From positions 71,854 through 135,853 of the forward strand of contig CAJNOP010000192.1 in NCBI GenBank assembly GCA_905250075.1: a DNA stretch of 64,000 nt. Direction: 5' to 3'. The notes under the pieces were generated by a model. The model worked only from the letters and a program-made list of their open reading frames with translations. It ran no database searches and had not been told where the DNA came from. This document shows, one piece after another, positions 13,323-24,445 of this stretch; the stretch's first letter is position 1, and every line of letters begins with the position of its first letter. The translations under genes and the position numbers were made by a program. Source of the stretch: Rotaria sp. Silwood1 (lineage: Eukaryota; Rotifera; Eurotatoria; Philodinida; Philodinidae).

Positions 13323-13944
13323 TCCAACAATGGGAGGTTGCGTATTGTCCGTGAAAGAAATCGATCATATTCGGATCAAATGAAAGCTCTCACCGCTAAG
13401 CTAACAAATTTAAAATATGACTTTTTCATGATTAGTGTGGATCAAGATACTGAATTTCTCAATTAATTTTCCTTGCAGGCAACACTTTTCTAGCAAATTC
13501 GTATTGGTGAATTTCGACCTGAAACTTTGGTGACATCAAGACCTCAGTGAGTCTAGCTTACAAAAAAGAGTTTCAGGGTTTTTTAGCGTATTCCATCCGA
13601 GATATGAATCTCTCAAAAGATTGGCGTTTTATTTTATAGAAGTTATATATCCTGAGACATTCTTATGTCGAACAAAATCTTTTCCAAATATCCTGAAACT
13701 CTTTTTGTAAACTAGTCTCATTGAGATCTACATGCATACAAAGTTTTAGGTTGAAATTCGTCAATATGATTTTGCTAGAAACTGGGTGCCTGCAAGAGAA
13801 ATTAATTGAGAAATTCAATATCTCAATCCACGCTAGCCATAGGGACGTCATATTTTAAATTTGTTAGTTGGGTGGTGAGAACTTTGAATTGATTCGAATG
13901 TGGTCAATTTCTTTCACTGACAGTATGCGACCTTTCATTATAAG
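13323..13944. repeat. Long diverged inverted repeat (hairpin)
   Basis: The left arm (about 13323-13620) reads as the reverse complement of the right arm (about 13648-13944), with about 27 bp between them. Matching landmarks in mirror order are AACAAATTTAAAATATGAC, TGAATTTCTCAATTAATTT, CTTGCAGGCA and AAAGAGTTTCAGG. Identity is roughly 75-80 percent by eye, so this is an old structure. No target duplication was found. It could be a foldback element or an inverted tandem duplication. Confidence 0.75.
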
Positions 13945-14519
13945 TAAATCTATCGGACATTAAAGCTCAAATACTTCGTCTTAATTCATTGCACTAAGAA
14001 AAATAGGTGCTATACGGGATCACCGAGGTTTTCGTGCGCAGTATAAAGCTCAAAAAGAGTGTCCTACATATAAGAAACTTTCAAATGCGTTAGAACACGA
14101 TACAGAATGTGAAAATGGTTTCAATTTTTGAAACGGATTCTAAACCATTTCGAAAGTTTTGCAGAAAGTCGACCAAAATTTAAAATAGGTTCTTGAGCCT
14201 TGATCAGTCTTTTAAACGTATCTTAGGCTCATGCGAAACTTTTAAAAGGATTTAGAATTCATTTCAAAATAGGTTCGGTACGGCATCTTTTTTCAGTGAT
14301 AGTTACAGCTTGGAGCCGAATGAAGTATTCCCACTGCCATGGCCGATTGATTTACATAAGCTGGATTCCCAATAAGAGACCGTAAAACAGGTCGATAATA
14401 GAATTGAAATACAGAGCAATTCTTCAAGGATAGTTTTAACATAGTTTTGGAGTACAGTGGAATGCACTGAGTTAGGCGAGTGTCGCTTTTTCCTCTTGAA
14501 ACAAACTGGTTTCTTCATT
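13945..14519. other. Intergenic DNA, nothing recognised
   Basis: Some repeated GAAAC/GTTTC words around 14110-14280 suggest weak internal symmetry. No gene was seen. Confidence 0.35.
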
Positions 14520-14930
14520 TCTATGAGTTCTAATGTATTCTTCAGCTTCTAGTGATTTCTATCATTAGGAATGGTTATTACCTGTTTACCATGGATAAAT
14601 AGAAATCATTGGAAACACTTAGAAATGAAGAAAAACCATGATAAATCATTATAAATCAGTGATAATGACTAGGAGTATTATCAACTATTGAAAGGCAAGA
14701 AAAATTAGTAAGAATCATTTAAAAGCGGAGCTTTACTTTCAAACTTCGTAATGAAGATTTTTCCTACTTTTCAGTAATCTCAGATAGTTTCTAATGATTG
14801 AACATGGTTTTAATCACTTTTGGTGATTCTCGAGATTTATTAACCACTTTTAGTTATTATTCGTCTGGTTTCAGCATCAAAATGATTTATGCCTATTTCC
14901 AGTGGTTTCTAGTATAGAAATCAGATTGGT
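14520..14930. repeat. Degenerate short-word repeat region
   Basis: Words such as TTTCTAGTGATTT, GAAATCATTGGAAAC and TAAATCATTATAAATCA recur in both orientations through this stretch. They look like a decayed simple repeat built on an ATTTCTAGTGATT-like core. No coding potential. Confidence 0.4.
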
Positions 14931-17242
14931 TCCTTTTCTACGAGAGTAAAATACAACGCGATATCTTTCATTCATTGTTCAAGTTTGTCATCTAAAAATT
15001 TCTTGTCTACTGTCTTTTTATAGGCGCTCTGTTTCTCAATTAATTTTCTAAAGATCAGATATTTCCACTTAATCTTAACTCTAATGTTTTTATATGGGTA
15101 CTATATCCATAAAGTCATCCACATAAAAGATCTTCAACGAGAGTGAATGGCTCACATCAGAAGGTCTGTCAGTACAGACATGCACTTGATGCAGATAAGT
15201 AATAGAAACACACGAACCGAAATCTGTACAGGCAATCTCAGAAAAGACTTCATTTTTATGTATTCAAACAAAAATAAGTAACTCGAAATCAGCCTACCAT
15301 TAAAAGTCACACACCTCCTATGAGTCATCAAATTAGTAGTCAGGCTATTCATCAACGAATTGTCTTCGTCCTATCTATATGCCAGCACTGCAGTCTTAAG
15401 TTCACTCGAGTTTCAGTGCATGGAGGAGTAGTATAAACATAATATAAAGTTGATTGAAGGACATCAAATTATGTATCAATCAAATTTCATCAAAACAATT
15501 AAACATGAAAACTAAAGATAATTGTGTATATATATTAAGCCGCATCTACGTAAATTTTGTACATCTATACGCGTAAGTGACATGTAAAAATTCATGATTC
15601 TCTCAAATCCAGATCATAAAAAGATCTTTCAAAGATTTTTTGAGCGATTTTTCCACAGAACAAAAGAGTGCTGTAGGTTTTCGAAAATAGCGGAATAAAC
15701 TCTATTGCTATTCGCATCGGTGTGACTTAGGATCAAGCTATGCCATCTATACTTACAACTACTGCAACATAACCACACCTATAGGGATACAACGGTGACC
15801 ATAACCCGTCCTAAATAGCAATTGTTCTTCTCGTAGCTGGCTTAGACCGGTTACTGCCATCATTGCATCAAAAACTACAACTAAGCAATCATGCGTACTA
15901 CACACATCACTTGCATACAAACTCTCCATGCAACATGACGTTTTATCAAGAATGTGTCTCTAAGTAGCCTCCCAATCTATAGTCTTGTATATAACAATTT
16001 CTATCGACCATAGCCTATTGAGACCCGAAAAAAACATGAAAATATAAATTTTTCCGAGTACTTCATTCAGAAGATACTACTGATACTTTAATAACCATTC
16101 CCATAGGAAAAGATGTTTAAAGTACATTTTTAATACATGCAGCTCTTTGAGTCTGAAAAGCAGTATCTAGTTCACAGATTACATCGAGAAATATTGTCAA
16201 GAGTCTTTTATCAGCGAATACGTGATTTTCGAGGTATTTTTGAGAGTGAAATAGGTATCTCAACGGAGAAAGATTTTTTAAGATATTATTCGGATACAAT
16301 TTATTTCTGATATATTTTCTTGGAGCAAAATCCGACTTCAATATGGTTCTGTATGAATACGACTAAATTGAGATGGATTTCCGACTGGAACCTCTTATTT
16401 CTGTTTGAATTTGGTATCGTTTCGTGATTTTTGTCAGGGATGCGAAGAGTTCAGAAACAATTGATTGCGATGGGATTGTTTTTGACTGGAATAGTACATC
16501 TATTTTCCAGGTAGTTTTCCTTCAGAAAATACATAGAAACGGGCCAAAATTGACCAGAAAATTGGTTGTTGTCGACTGACTCCTGCGATATCTTAGAACA
16601 CGCGTCGTCGATCTAGATTGCTTTATTATGATTTTCTTCAATGAAATTCATATAATTTGATAACATTTGTTTTATTACGTCGATCTCGATAGACACGCAA
16701 CACATCTTTCAGTGAAATAATGAAAGATGAGTACTTAAATTCCCACTTGAAATCACAAGAAATCACTGAAATCACGAAATCATGAAATCAGTTTATTTCT
16801 CCTTGTGATTGGCAAACGAAGAACGAATGAGAGCGTATCTTGTATTAAACTTTTCTTCTTTTTGCAAAGTTACATAAATAGTAAAATGGAAGAATAAGTG
16901 AAGAGAAAAAAAGTTGACACCTAGATATTTATTGATGAACTTGTTTTGATAGAACGATACGTTATACTATTGGAATGCATGATATTTTTTCTGTCTTGAT
17001 GATGATGATGATGTGCAAGCACATTTTCCATTGAAAACCAAATGTGCTGTTCTCTGGCTACGAAAAAAATGTTTCATCGATGTACCCTTGAGCTAGTTGT
17101 CATTTTAAGAGTGTACATTTAGTCAACGACGTACAATCGATAATATATCATCAATAAAAAAGCCCACTCACATACTTCGCTGATTTTAGACGACGCAGTT
17201 GTTTTTTGTTCATAGATGCCACTTTATATGATAACTGCCAGA
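14931..17242. other. Gene-poor intergenic DNA
   Basis: No coding chain was recognised. A GATGAT microsatellite lies near 16998-17013. Confidence 0.4.
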
Positions 17243-17250
17243 TATATAAA
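17243..17250 (+). promoter_or_regulatory. TATA box of a possible small-peptide gene
   Basis: TATATAAA followed by GG, about 139 bases before the start codon of the short open frame at 17389. Spacing fits a start of transcription near 17275. Confidence 0.35.
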
Positions 17251-17388
17251 GGTGAGAACACGATTGTACAATCATATTCATTCATGTAGTTTCAACACGT
17301 TTGCCCATTACTTTTCTCTACACAAAGTCATTGAGCACTGCTGATAAAAAGGGTTCCTATAATTAAACATTACTGCTTTGCCATTCTT

Positions 17389-17535
17389 ATGACATTGGTT
17401 GTAACCGCTTGTTTGGCATGGCAAAGAAACTCCGATGGAGAAAACAGAGAAGCTAATTTGGAACGTCACTACAGTCTCCGTGAACTATTTCATCGAGCTA
17501 TTAATAAACGTAGAATTCGTACAATATCAACGTAG
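17389..17535 (+). CDS. Possible small secreted peptide (48 residues)
   Basis: A 49-codon frame from ATG at 17389 to TAG at 17533. It begins with a short hydrophobic segment (MTLVVTACLAW). In-frame codons upstream of the ATG would extend that segment with more hydrophobic residues, which suggests either a short signal sequence or a missing upstream exon. The rest is charged, with the segment SLRELFHRAINKRR ending in a basic cleavage-like site followed by IRTIST. The base composition is less A+T-rich than the flanks. A TATA box lies at 17243 and a two-codon ATG-TAG at about 17295. The layout resembles a neuropeptide-type precursor, but no family is recognised and chance cannot be excluded. Confidence 0.35.
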   Translation: MTLVVTACLAWQRNSDGENREANLERHYSLRELFHRAINKRRIRTIST

Positions 17536-17544
17536 TTTTATTTA

Positions 17545-19205
17545 TCAATAGAGCCTGGCTCAAGTTCATGCTAATGAACTATATATTTGAATAGAGCCTT
17601 GCTAATATTTCTTTTGGTAGTATGCACACTTGTTTAAAATATTCATGTGAATCACATCTAGGATCATAGTATCAGCCATAAATCTTTCCTTCTATGTGAA
17701 CATCATATTTGAATACAAATTTGATAGTATGAAATATTCGTTTGTGTATGGTCGTCGATTCTGGTGCGAACTTCGGATTTTCACTTCAATGTGAGCAAAA
17801 TATATGAATAGAATCTTGATACTATGACTTATCCATTTCTGTGTGATGATCGATCCTGGTACAAACTTCGAGTTTTTCCTTCAACATGTGCAAAATATTT
17901 GAATAGAACCTTGATATGAGTTATTTATTGACCGTGTACAGTTCATTTATAGTGCTAAGTTCAAATTTGGACTTCGAAACGAATAGGACTGATGAATAGG
18001 AACTTTGTTTGTGGTGTTCATGTATGTGTAATCTTCAATCGTATTAAAAGCTTCAGATTTTTCATTCGAAGCGGTCAAATTATTTGAATAAAACTTTTGT
18101 CTTAGCTTAGGTGTTTGTTTGACATATTAAATGATCGTGCACTTTTCGGTTACAACACCGATTGAAAATCTTTTCTTTAACATTAGCAAAGTAGTTGAAT
18201 AGAATCTTCGTGGTAACATTGATTTCCAGATTATGTGATCTTCGGTAGAAGTATCAACTTATAAATTCATTCTTGAACGAACAAAAAATATTTGAATAGA
18301 AACCTTGTCGATCCAGTACTGGTATCGGTATTGGTCTTTTGGTGTATTAATTGCCTATGTGCTATTCGATCCTAGTGCTTCTTAGGAATCTTTGCTTCAA
18401 CATAAGCAAAATATTTGATCAGAATCTTACTTGTAAATTAAATGGCATCAATTATTCATTGGTCATTTAGTTTAAAGACATAGTAGTAGCTACAGATCTT
18501 TGCTTCGGCTTGAACAAAATTTTTGAATAGATCTTTACTCGTGGTTATAAATGTTATGAGTATCCTCTTGTGAATTCTTCATTGACCACGCACTTTTCCC
18601 TCTTAATACCAAATTTACATTTTTATTTCGACATAAAAAAATTAGTTGGATAAAACATTTGTCAAGGTTGGAGTACTATTTCGACGTATTGATCGACGGA
18701 GTGCTCTTGAGTCAAAGTACTAACTTTCAATATTTGTTTTGACGTGAACAAAATACTTGAATAGAATCTTACTTATGTTATGAACTATTCAGTTGTGTGT
18801 TGACTTTCGATCATGCGACAAACTTCAAAATTTTGCTTCAATATGAACAAAATATTTGAATAAAAATTTAATGGGAACTATTCATTTATTTATGATCTTG
18901 AATTATTGTACGAACTTCAGATTTCTTCTTTCCCACGAGAAAAATATTTGAATAGATATTTGGTACAATTGACGGTCCTAATTGTGTTATGAGTTATTTA
19001 TTGACTGTGCATTGGTCACCTATAGTGCTAACTTGAACTTTTGCTTCCATGTGAGTAAAATATTTGAATGATACCCTGATGGATATAGAATCTTTCATGT
19101 GTGGTATTTTGAATTATTATTTTGCGATACGACTCGGGATCATACTAACAAAATAATTCACCATTTTTTAAAATAAAATATATGAATAAATCATTCGCAA
19201 TATTT
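17545..19205. repeat. Degenerate long-period tandem repeat, about 15 units
   Basis: A core close to CAAAATATTTGAATAGAATCTT recurs every 90-130 bp, for example near 17583, 17800, 17892, 18187, 18285, 18405, 18513, 18747, 18847, 18940, 19055 and 19172. Between cores, other shared words recur in order (TTCATTTGTGT, GATCTTCGATC, CAAACTTC, TTTTTGCTTCAA). Units are heavily diverged, so this is an old satellite-like array. It starts right after the small open frame. Confidence 0.75.
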
Positions 19206-19647
19206 ATAAGCCAAGTATGTTGTGTCAATATTAGCCTTTCAGTAATAATTCATAGAGAGAATGCCGATGAAAACTAAAAATTTTCAGAAAATGTTGATAA
19301 GTTTAATTGCATATTATTGTTCTTTCTAGGAATGACATACACGCATCAAACATCTCTATCCAGCATCATTGTCCTCATTAAACATTCCTAAATAATTTGT
19401 TTTCTCGTAATAAAATATTTTCTATTAATCTTGTTTTGCCTCATTTTTTTAGTTCTATTTCTTCATTATTCTATTGAAGCAAATCAGTTTAACGAGTACG
19501 TGCCCGCTTTACATATATTCCAATATATAGTCTGGCTAGCTTTGGGAGAACTATTGCATTGAAAGTGTTTTCAAAGTTCTATTGCAAAATAAACTAATGT
19601 GATAGAGAAAATGCGTTTTGATCATCAAAAAATGGATGTTGGATATA

Positions 19648-19776
19648 GGTGTGGGTGTATGGTCTGACTGTAGCTTTGGAGCTGTGGGTATGGNNNNNNN
19701 NNNATCAGTAAACAATCATACTCATACTATGGATCATTGTAGAGGTGTGGATAAGAAAAAGCAACACACCCACACC
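19648..19776. mobile_element. Short element with GGTGTGGGTGT inverted ends
   Basis: An 11 bp perfect inverted repeat, GGTGTGGGTGT at 19648 and ACACCCACACC ending at 19776, bounds a 129 bp G-rich segment interrupted by an N gap. No target duplication was seen. Related G-rich palindromes lie at 25239-25310 and 45105-45285. Confidence 0.5.
19694..19703. other. Assembly gap (10 N)
   Basis: Ten N bases inside the short GGTGTGGGTGT element; probably unresolved hairpin sequence. Confidence 0.99.
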
Positions 19777-20930
19777 GATTTTGACCGAATTGAAAATTTT
19801 ATAATATCATAAACGATAAATCTAATTTTGGGACACACTTCTCACCACGAGCTTGGTACATGTGTCATCTAATTTAAATCGAAATTCCTTTGCTCCTCGT
19901 TCGAAATTATATTGAATATATCTAACATTTTTAGTTGATTGGAAATTTTTTGCGATTTTTTTTTCTTTAACGTATTTCTCATTGTACTGAAATGGTATGC
20001 AACGAATGAACAATAAGAGAAACCAAAAGTCAGGAATAAATTTCAACGTTATCTTAGACCTACATATTCTAATACCTGCTGTGGATTATTATTCGATAGA
20101 CATATACAGAGTCTAATATATTGTCCGTCGTCATTGTTACTAGAATTTTAGTTTCATTAGGGTGTTTGTAGTATAGATACGAAAAACAAATAAACTGATG
20201 AATTGAGCTTTTGATAGATGTACATGATCACTTCTTCCATACTTTACGCAGCTGCTGTAGTAGCATTTTCATCTGTCGTTCGTCAATTCTTATTTACTGT
20301 AGCAATGATAGATAGCTAAATTTGCTGGAATTTACACATTGAACGTCTTTCATTAGCACGGTAATTATGTACATTAGCACTTGTGCGTCTCCTGTCAAGA
20401 ATGTATAATGCGAAACTGATGCCAACTAATTAGAATGGCTTATTTTATCTATCAATTTTAAAGGAAAATGACATTATGAATCTATAAATAATGATTAAAA
20501 CATTGGAGTCAACAATAACGAAATTTACAGCCAATGTTCACTTACTTACAATTCTTATTTTAGTTTTAAACAAAACGATTAGGAAGAAGTTGAGCTATCC
20601 TAAGAAATGACATTTGACAGATCTACAGTGAAACTGATGCTGAAAGAATAAAATAAGAAGTATTGACAAAATGAATCCTCCTACAAAAGATTTTATCGTC
20701 TTGAAAAAAATTTTTCGCTTTTAATTTTGTAAAAGTAAAATACTGATATTGACGTATAACACCAATAATATGCAAAGAATGTTACGTCTTTTTAGAAAGA
20801 AAACGTCGGCTTATTTTAGATTTATTTTGTTATATAACAGACTTGGTCAAAGGATTTATCGAACAGTAATTATATGAGGTAAATGAGTAAAGCTTCAATT
20901 AAATATTATGAGCACATCATAAATTAAAAT
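19777..20930. other. Gene-poor intergenic DNA
   Basis: No coding or repeat structure was recognised. Confidence 0.4.
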
Positions 20931-20939
20931 ATTCTGTTT
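20931..20939. repeat. 9 bp target site duplication, left copy
   Basis: ATTCTGTTT, identical to 21475-21483 on the other side of the element. Confidence 0.88.
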
Positions 20940-21474
20940 GGGATCCGGACAGTTGCTCGTCGGACGATTGCTCGCTAGGACATTTGCTCGTCGGACAGTT
21001 GCTCGCTAGGACACTTGCTCGCAAATGAAATGACTCTTCATTGTCAATGAAAGAATTCGGAACAAAATTGACTCAACTAATAGACTGTTTGTAGAGCACA
21101 TTGACGATCATGGTCTTTATAAAGAATAGTCGTATTCAATCATCACAATCATATAAAAAGCAGTGTCAGTCGTAGAACAGTGCATTAAGAAAACAATCAT
21201 ATCAGTTACTCTTTCAACAACATCGAAAAACGCTCCGTTACTTATTTACGACAGATATTCTTACATTATTGATAAACGAAACAACAAGAAAATATTATGA
21301 AAATGCGAACATGCCAGAAAATTTAAATGTCGTGGACGATTAAAGAATATTTTCGTATATCTCATACAAATATTTACTTCGACGCATTTTTACGAGCAAG
21401 TGCCGTAACGAGCAAATGTCCTAGCGAGCAATTGTCCGGCGAGCAACTGTCCGACGGGCAACTGTCCTAAACCC
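20940..21474. mobile_element. MULE-like nonautonomous element with tandem-repeat inverted ends
   Basis: The element is 535 bp and is flanked by a perfect 9 bp duplication ATTCTGTTT (20931-20939 and 21475-21483). Each end is an inverted repeat of about 80 bp made of five tandem 15-17 bp units of the form GGACANTTGCTCGNN; left arm about 20940-21022, right arm about 21391-21474. The outer ends are GGGATCCGGACAGTTGC and, on the other strand, GGGTTTAGGACAGTTGC. A 9 bp duplication and long terminal repeats are typical of Mutator-like elements. The interior holds a TATAAAAAG box (21152) and a broken FLYWCH zinc finger, a domain often found in MULE proteins. Confidence 0.88.
21187..21348 (+). pseudogene. 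FLYWCH-type zinc finger relic
   Basis: One frame reads through a FLYWCH-like pattern: an N-terminal strand LLIYDRYSYIIDKR, then a stop, then KCEHARKFKCRGRLK. In FLYWCH fingers a Trp normally precedes the first zinc-binding Cys; here that codon is TGA (21298-21300), one base from TGG. There is no in-frame ATG upstream and the frame ends in the right terminal repeat. FLYWCH fingers bind DNA in MULE transposases and host regulators. This is a truncated, stop-containing copy with no further coding sequence. Confidence 0.6.
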
Positions 21475-21483
21475 ATTCTGTTT

Positions 21484-22494
21484 ACATAGAATCAATGTAG
21501 AAAAGGCTGAAAGATCTTAAGACACGCAGTAGCTAACCTAATTTAGAAAAAACAACAATTTTTTAGAAACTTCAGCTTTGATGTAATATTCGTCATATAT
21601 AATTGGATTATTAGCGAGTTCATGTTCGATGAAAGCTATGGATCTGTGAATTTTCTAATCCTTCGACAGTTGCAGCAAGTATTAATCATCTGTAATGGTT
21701 TTCTGCTAGGGCAAGTGTACTAAGTTGGTTCATTTGAACGGACATAAATATTTGCTGCCTTTATCTAAGGCACATTAGAAATATTTATCACTGATACTTT
21801 TTTCTACATCGGGCCTTACCATATATGTTCTTGTAAATGTCACGGAACTACTACATGCTATTTAGTTGTAGATGAAAGAAAATAGTGCATTATGCGACGT
21901 TTTTTACCTTGTTAATCGAACTTTTTTCAATAATTAGTCTGATTGGTTAGAGGTTTTTTGTTAATTTAATTTCAACTTTAATGAATATTTTTTATGAGAA
22001 TACGCACCAGACATATATATTTTTTAATAAAATGTCATTTATTATTTTGTACAATATAACTTTTCATTATCTTGTTTTTTTAAGTCAGCTATTTTTTAAC
22101 AGATTTTAAATAGTCAAAACAACATTATTTAACACTCTCTCATCCTTCACATCGATGCCTTGCCTTATTATTTCGACATTTTTGTTCTTTCCTTCTCTCT
22201 TGATTTTAAACGAGAGACACCTTAGTTAGCCACATATTGATTAATCTGTCAACAACGTCAAACTCTTCTTTTTCCGTTCAAAGTACTCAACGGAAATAAA
22301 CTTCTTGCTTGCTTACTTGAGTAATCGTGAACAATGATGTAAAAAAATTAACATGAATAAGATATGAAAAATGTTGCGCGTCATCACATTTCTAACAAAA
22401 TACGTATGTTCCTTATGTCAACATAAGATTACATAGGTTGATGATGACGTCGAGCGGTATGACGTTAACGGAAAAAAACAGTGCACTATGGTTC
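21484..22494. other. Intergenic DNA upstream of vWA paralog C
   Basis: No gene recognised. CRE-like sites TGACGTCG (22445-22452) and TGACGTTA (22460-22467) lie just upstream of the TATA box. Confidence 0.5.
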
Positions 22495-22502
22495 TATATA
22501 AA
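22495..22502 (+). promoter_or_regulatory. TATA box of vWA paralog C
   Basis: TATATAAA, 111 bases before the start codon and followed by an acceptor-like TTTTAG at 22565-22570. With initiation about 30 bases downstream, the outron would be about 45 nt. Confidence 0.5.
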
Positions 22503-22605
22503 TGTAACACTATTTGCTTCATTTATCTTATCTATAACTAAGTTTGAGGCATATGTTTCTTTAATTTTAGATAGTTACTATTTACTTTAAGCTTCTAAAG
22601 TATTG

Positions 22606-23713
22606 ATGTCATACGTAAACGCCACCACACCTCAGTATCCTAATATGCTCACTCCGACAGCTCCGGTACCATCAGCTACAGAACTGAACTACAATGGAAT
22701 AGTTCCTAATACAATGGAAACAGCCGAAGCACGTATGCAAAAATTTGCAGAGATTGCAGCTCGATATGAAATAAGTCATGAATTTGCATCTCGTCTACGA
22801 CAACTTGAAGGTTATGAAATTGTCTTTCTATGTGATGATTCAGGTTCAATGGCAACTGCTGTTGGTAAGTTATATTTCTTTTTGTTTTTACATCAGCAAT
22901 ATATTGTCTCTAAAATATAGACCACTGTACTGATTGTTATTTTGTTTGTATAGGAGACACTGACAATGCTTTTGCCGTACGTTCTACGCGTTGGGATGAA
23001 TTAAAACAAATTGTATCTATCACTGTCGATATTGGTTCTGTACTTGATCCTGATGGCTTAGATATTTATTTTCTTAATCGTCCTCCACTTTTACGTATTA
23101 AACATTCATCTGAATTGATCCCTGCTTTTGCTAACCCACCCAACGGTTTAACACCAATTACACGTGTACTTCGTCAAATACTTCAAGCTAAACAGAGTGA
23201 AATTCAAGAACGTAAACTATTGATTATTATTGCTACCGATGGACAACCGACTGATGATCGTGGTAAAATTGATGTTGAAGCATTAGAACGTGTTCTGAAG
23301 TATGAAAGAAAACCAGCTGATCGAATCTTTGTAACTTTCTGTGCATGTACTGATGATGATCAAGCTGTAGGATATTTAAATAGATGGGATGAAACAATAC
23401 CTTATCTCGATGTATGTGATGATTATCGATCAGAACGCAAAGAAATATGGCGAGTAAGTCATATATACTCAATAGAGTGTTCTTAAACATTTACTAAGAT
23501 GACTATATTCTCATATCTATTTTGTGTAGATCGTTTACTTATGTTTGATACAATTTTTCTTTTTATTGTTAGGTTCAAGGACGACAATTTCCTTTTTCAT
23601 TTGGAGATTATGTAGTAAAAATATTATTAGGCTCGATTGATCGATATTTCGATAAACTTGATCAAAAACCAGTTGGTTCACATCATAAAAATGCATGTTG
23701 TTCTTTGATGTAA
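22606..23713 (+). CDS. vWA-domain protein with CaaX box, paralog C
   Basis: Three exons (22606-22864, 22954-23453, 23573-23713) join in phase to 299 residues. I start at the ATG at 22606, since the codon before it is TTG. The N terminus is Pro/Thr-rich. The vWA domain has an intact MIDAS (DDSGSM, residues 77-82) and an ATDG strand. The C terminus is CCSLM: a CaaX box CSLM, where final Met predicts farnesylation rather than the geranylgeranylation of paralogs A and B, with an extra Cys next to it that could be palmitoylated. Only the intron after the MIDAS (AVG) is shared with A and B; the others are lost or private. It lies 12.6 kb from paralog B, beyond repeats. Its function is unknown. Confidence 0.93.
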
Positions 23714-24445
23714 TTCATTCAAATTTTTATTACTAAACACTAAGATGACTATGTAATATTGTTCGTCACCAACTACTATTCATCTTCTCTGACACTGATC
23801 GTCAGAAGTACTCACTAAAAGATAATAAACATTTATCTTTTCTTACTATTCTTGTTTTTTTTCTCTTCTTTGTTTTCTTTCCGTTTCCTTCTTTTTATGT
23901 TGTACATCTTTTTCCATTGATAGAAGAGAACAAATCACTACTGAATAAATAGTTTCTTCACAATAACTATGTCTATTTAAACAACGCATTTGTATATTTT
24001 TATGTTGCGAACAATGATAGAATTTTTTTTCTTGTTACCTCTTATATTTTTTCCTGTGTCAATATGATTTTTTTAAAGCTTGAAATTATTTATTGAATTT
24101 CGATATTAAATTGCTGATTTTAATTACTTAACAATTGAAATCTAATACACTAATTAAAAAAAAATATGAAATATCTATGCTTTGACTAATAGAATTAAAG
24201 ATTGTAGTTTTTCAAACTTATTAATTTAGGTTAATTTAAAAAGATTTAATTCATATTTTTTTTAAATACAGACATTACATATTGAAATCAATTACAAAAG
24301 TAGATTGATAACATCGTTTCATGTAAAATAATTAGCATTTGTTGATTAATACACAAATAAACATATTTTCATACGAAGATATCTTGTTACCAGATATTGT
24401 AATGGCATCTATTGAAACAAATTAATATACACGCGAATTCGAATT
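23714..24445. other. Convergent intergenic region
   Basis: 3' flanks of vWA paralog C (+) and the small Cys-rich gene (-). AATAAA signals lie near 23824 and 23945. No other gene was seen. Confidence 0.6.

Noticed and set aside
22603..22605. Start codon of vWA C one codon earlier
   Set aside because: The codon is TTG; translation should start at the ATG at 22606.
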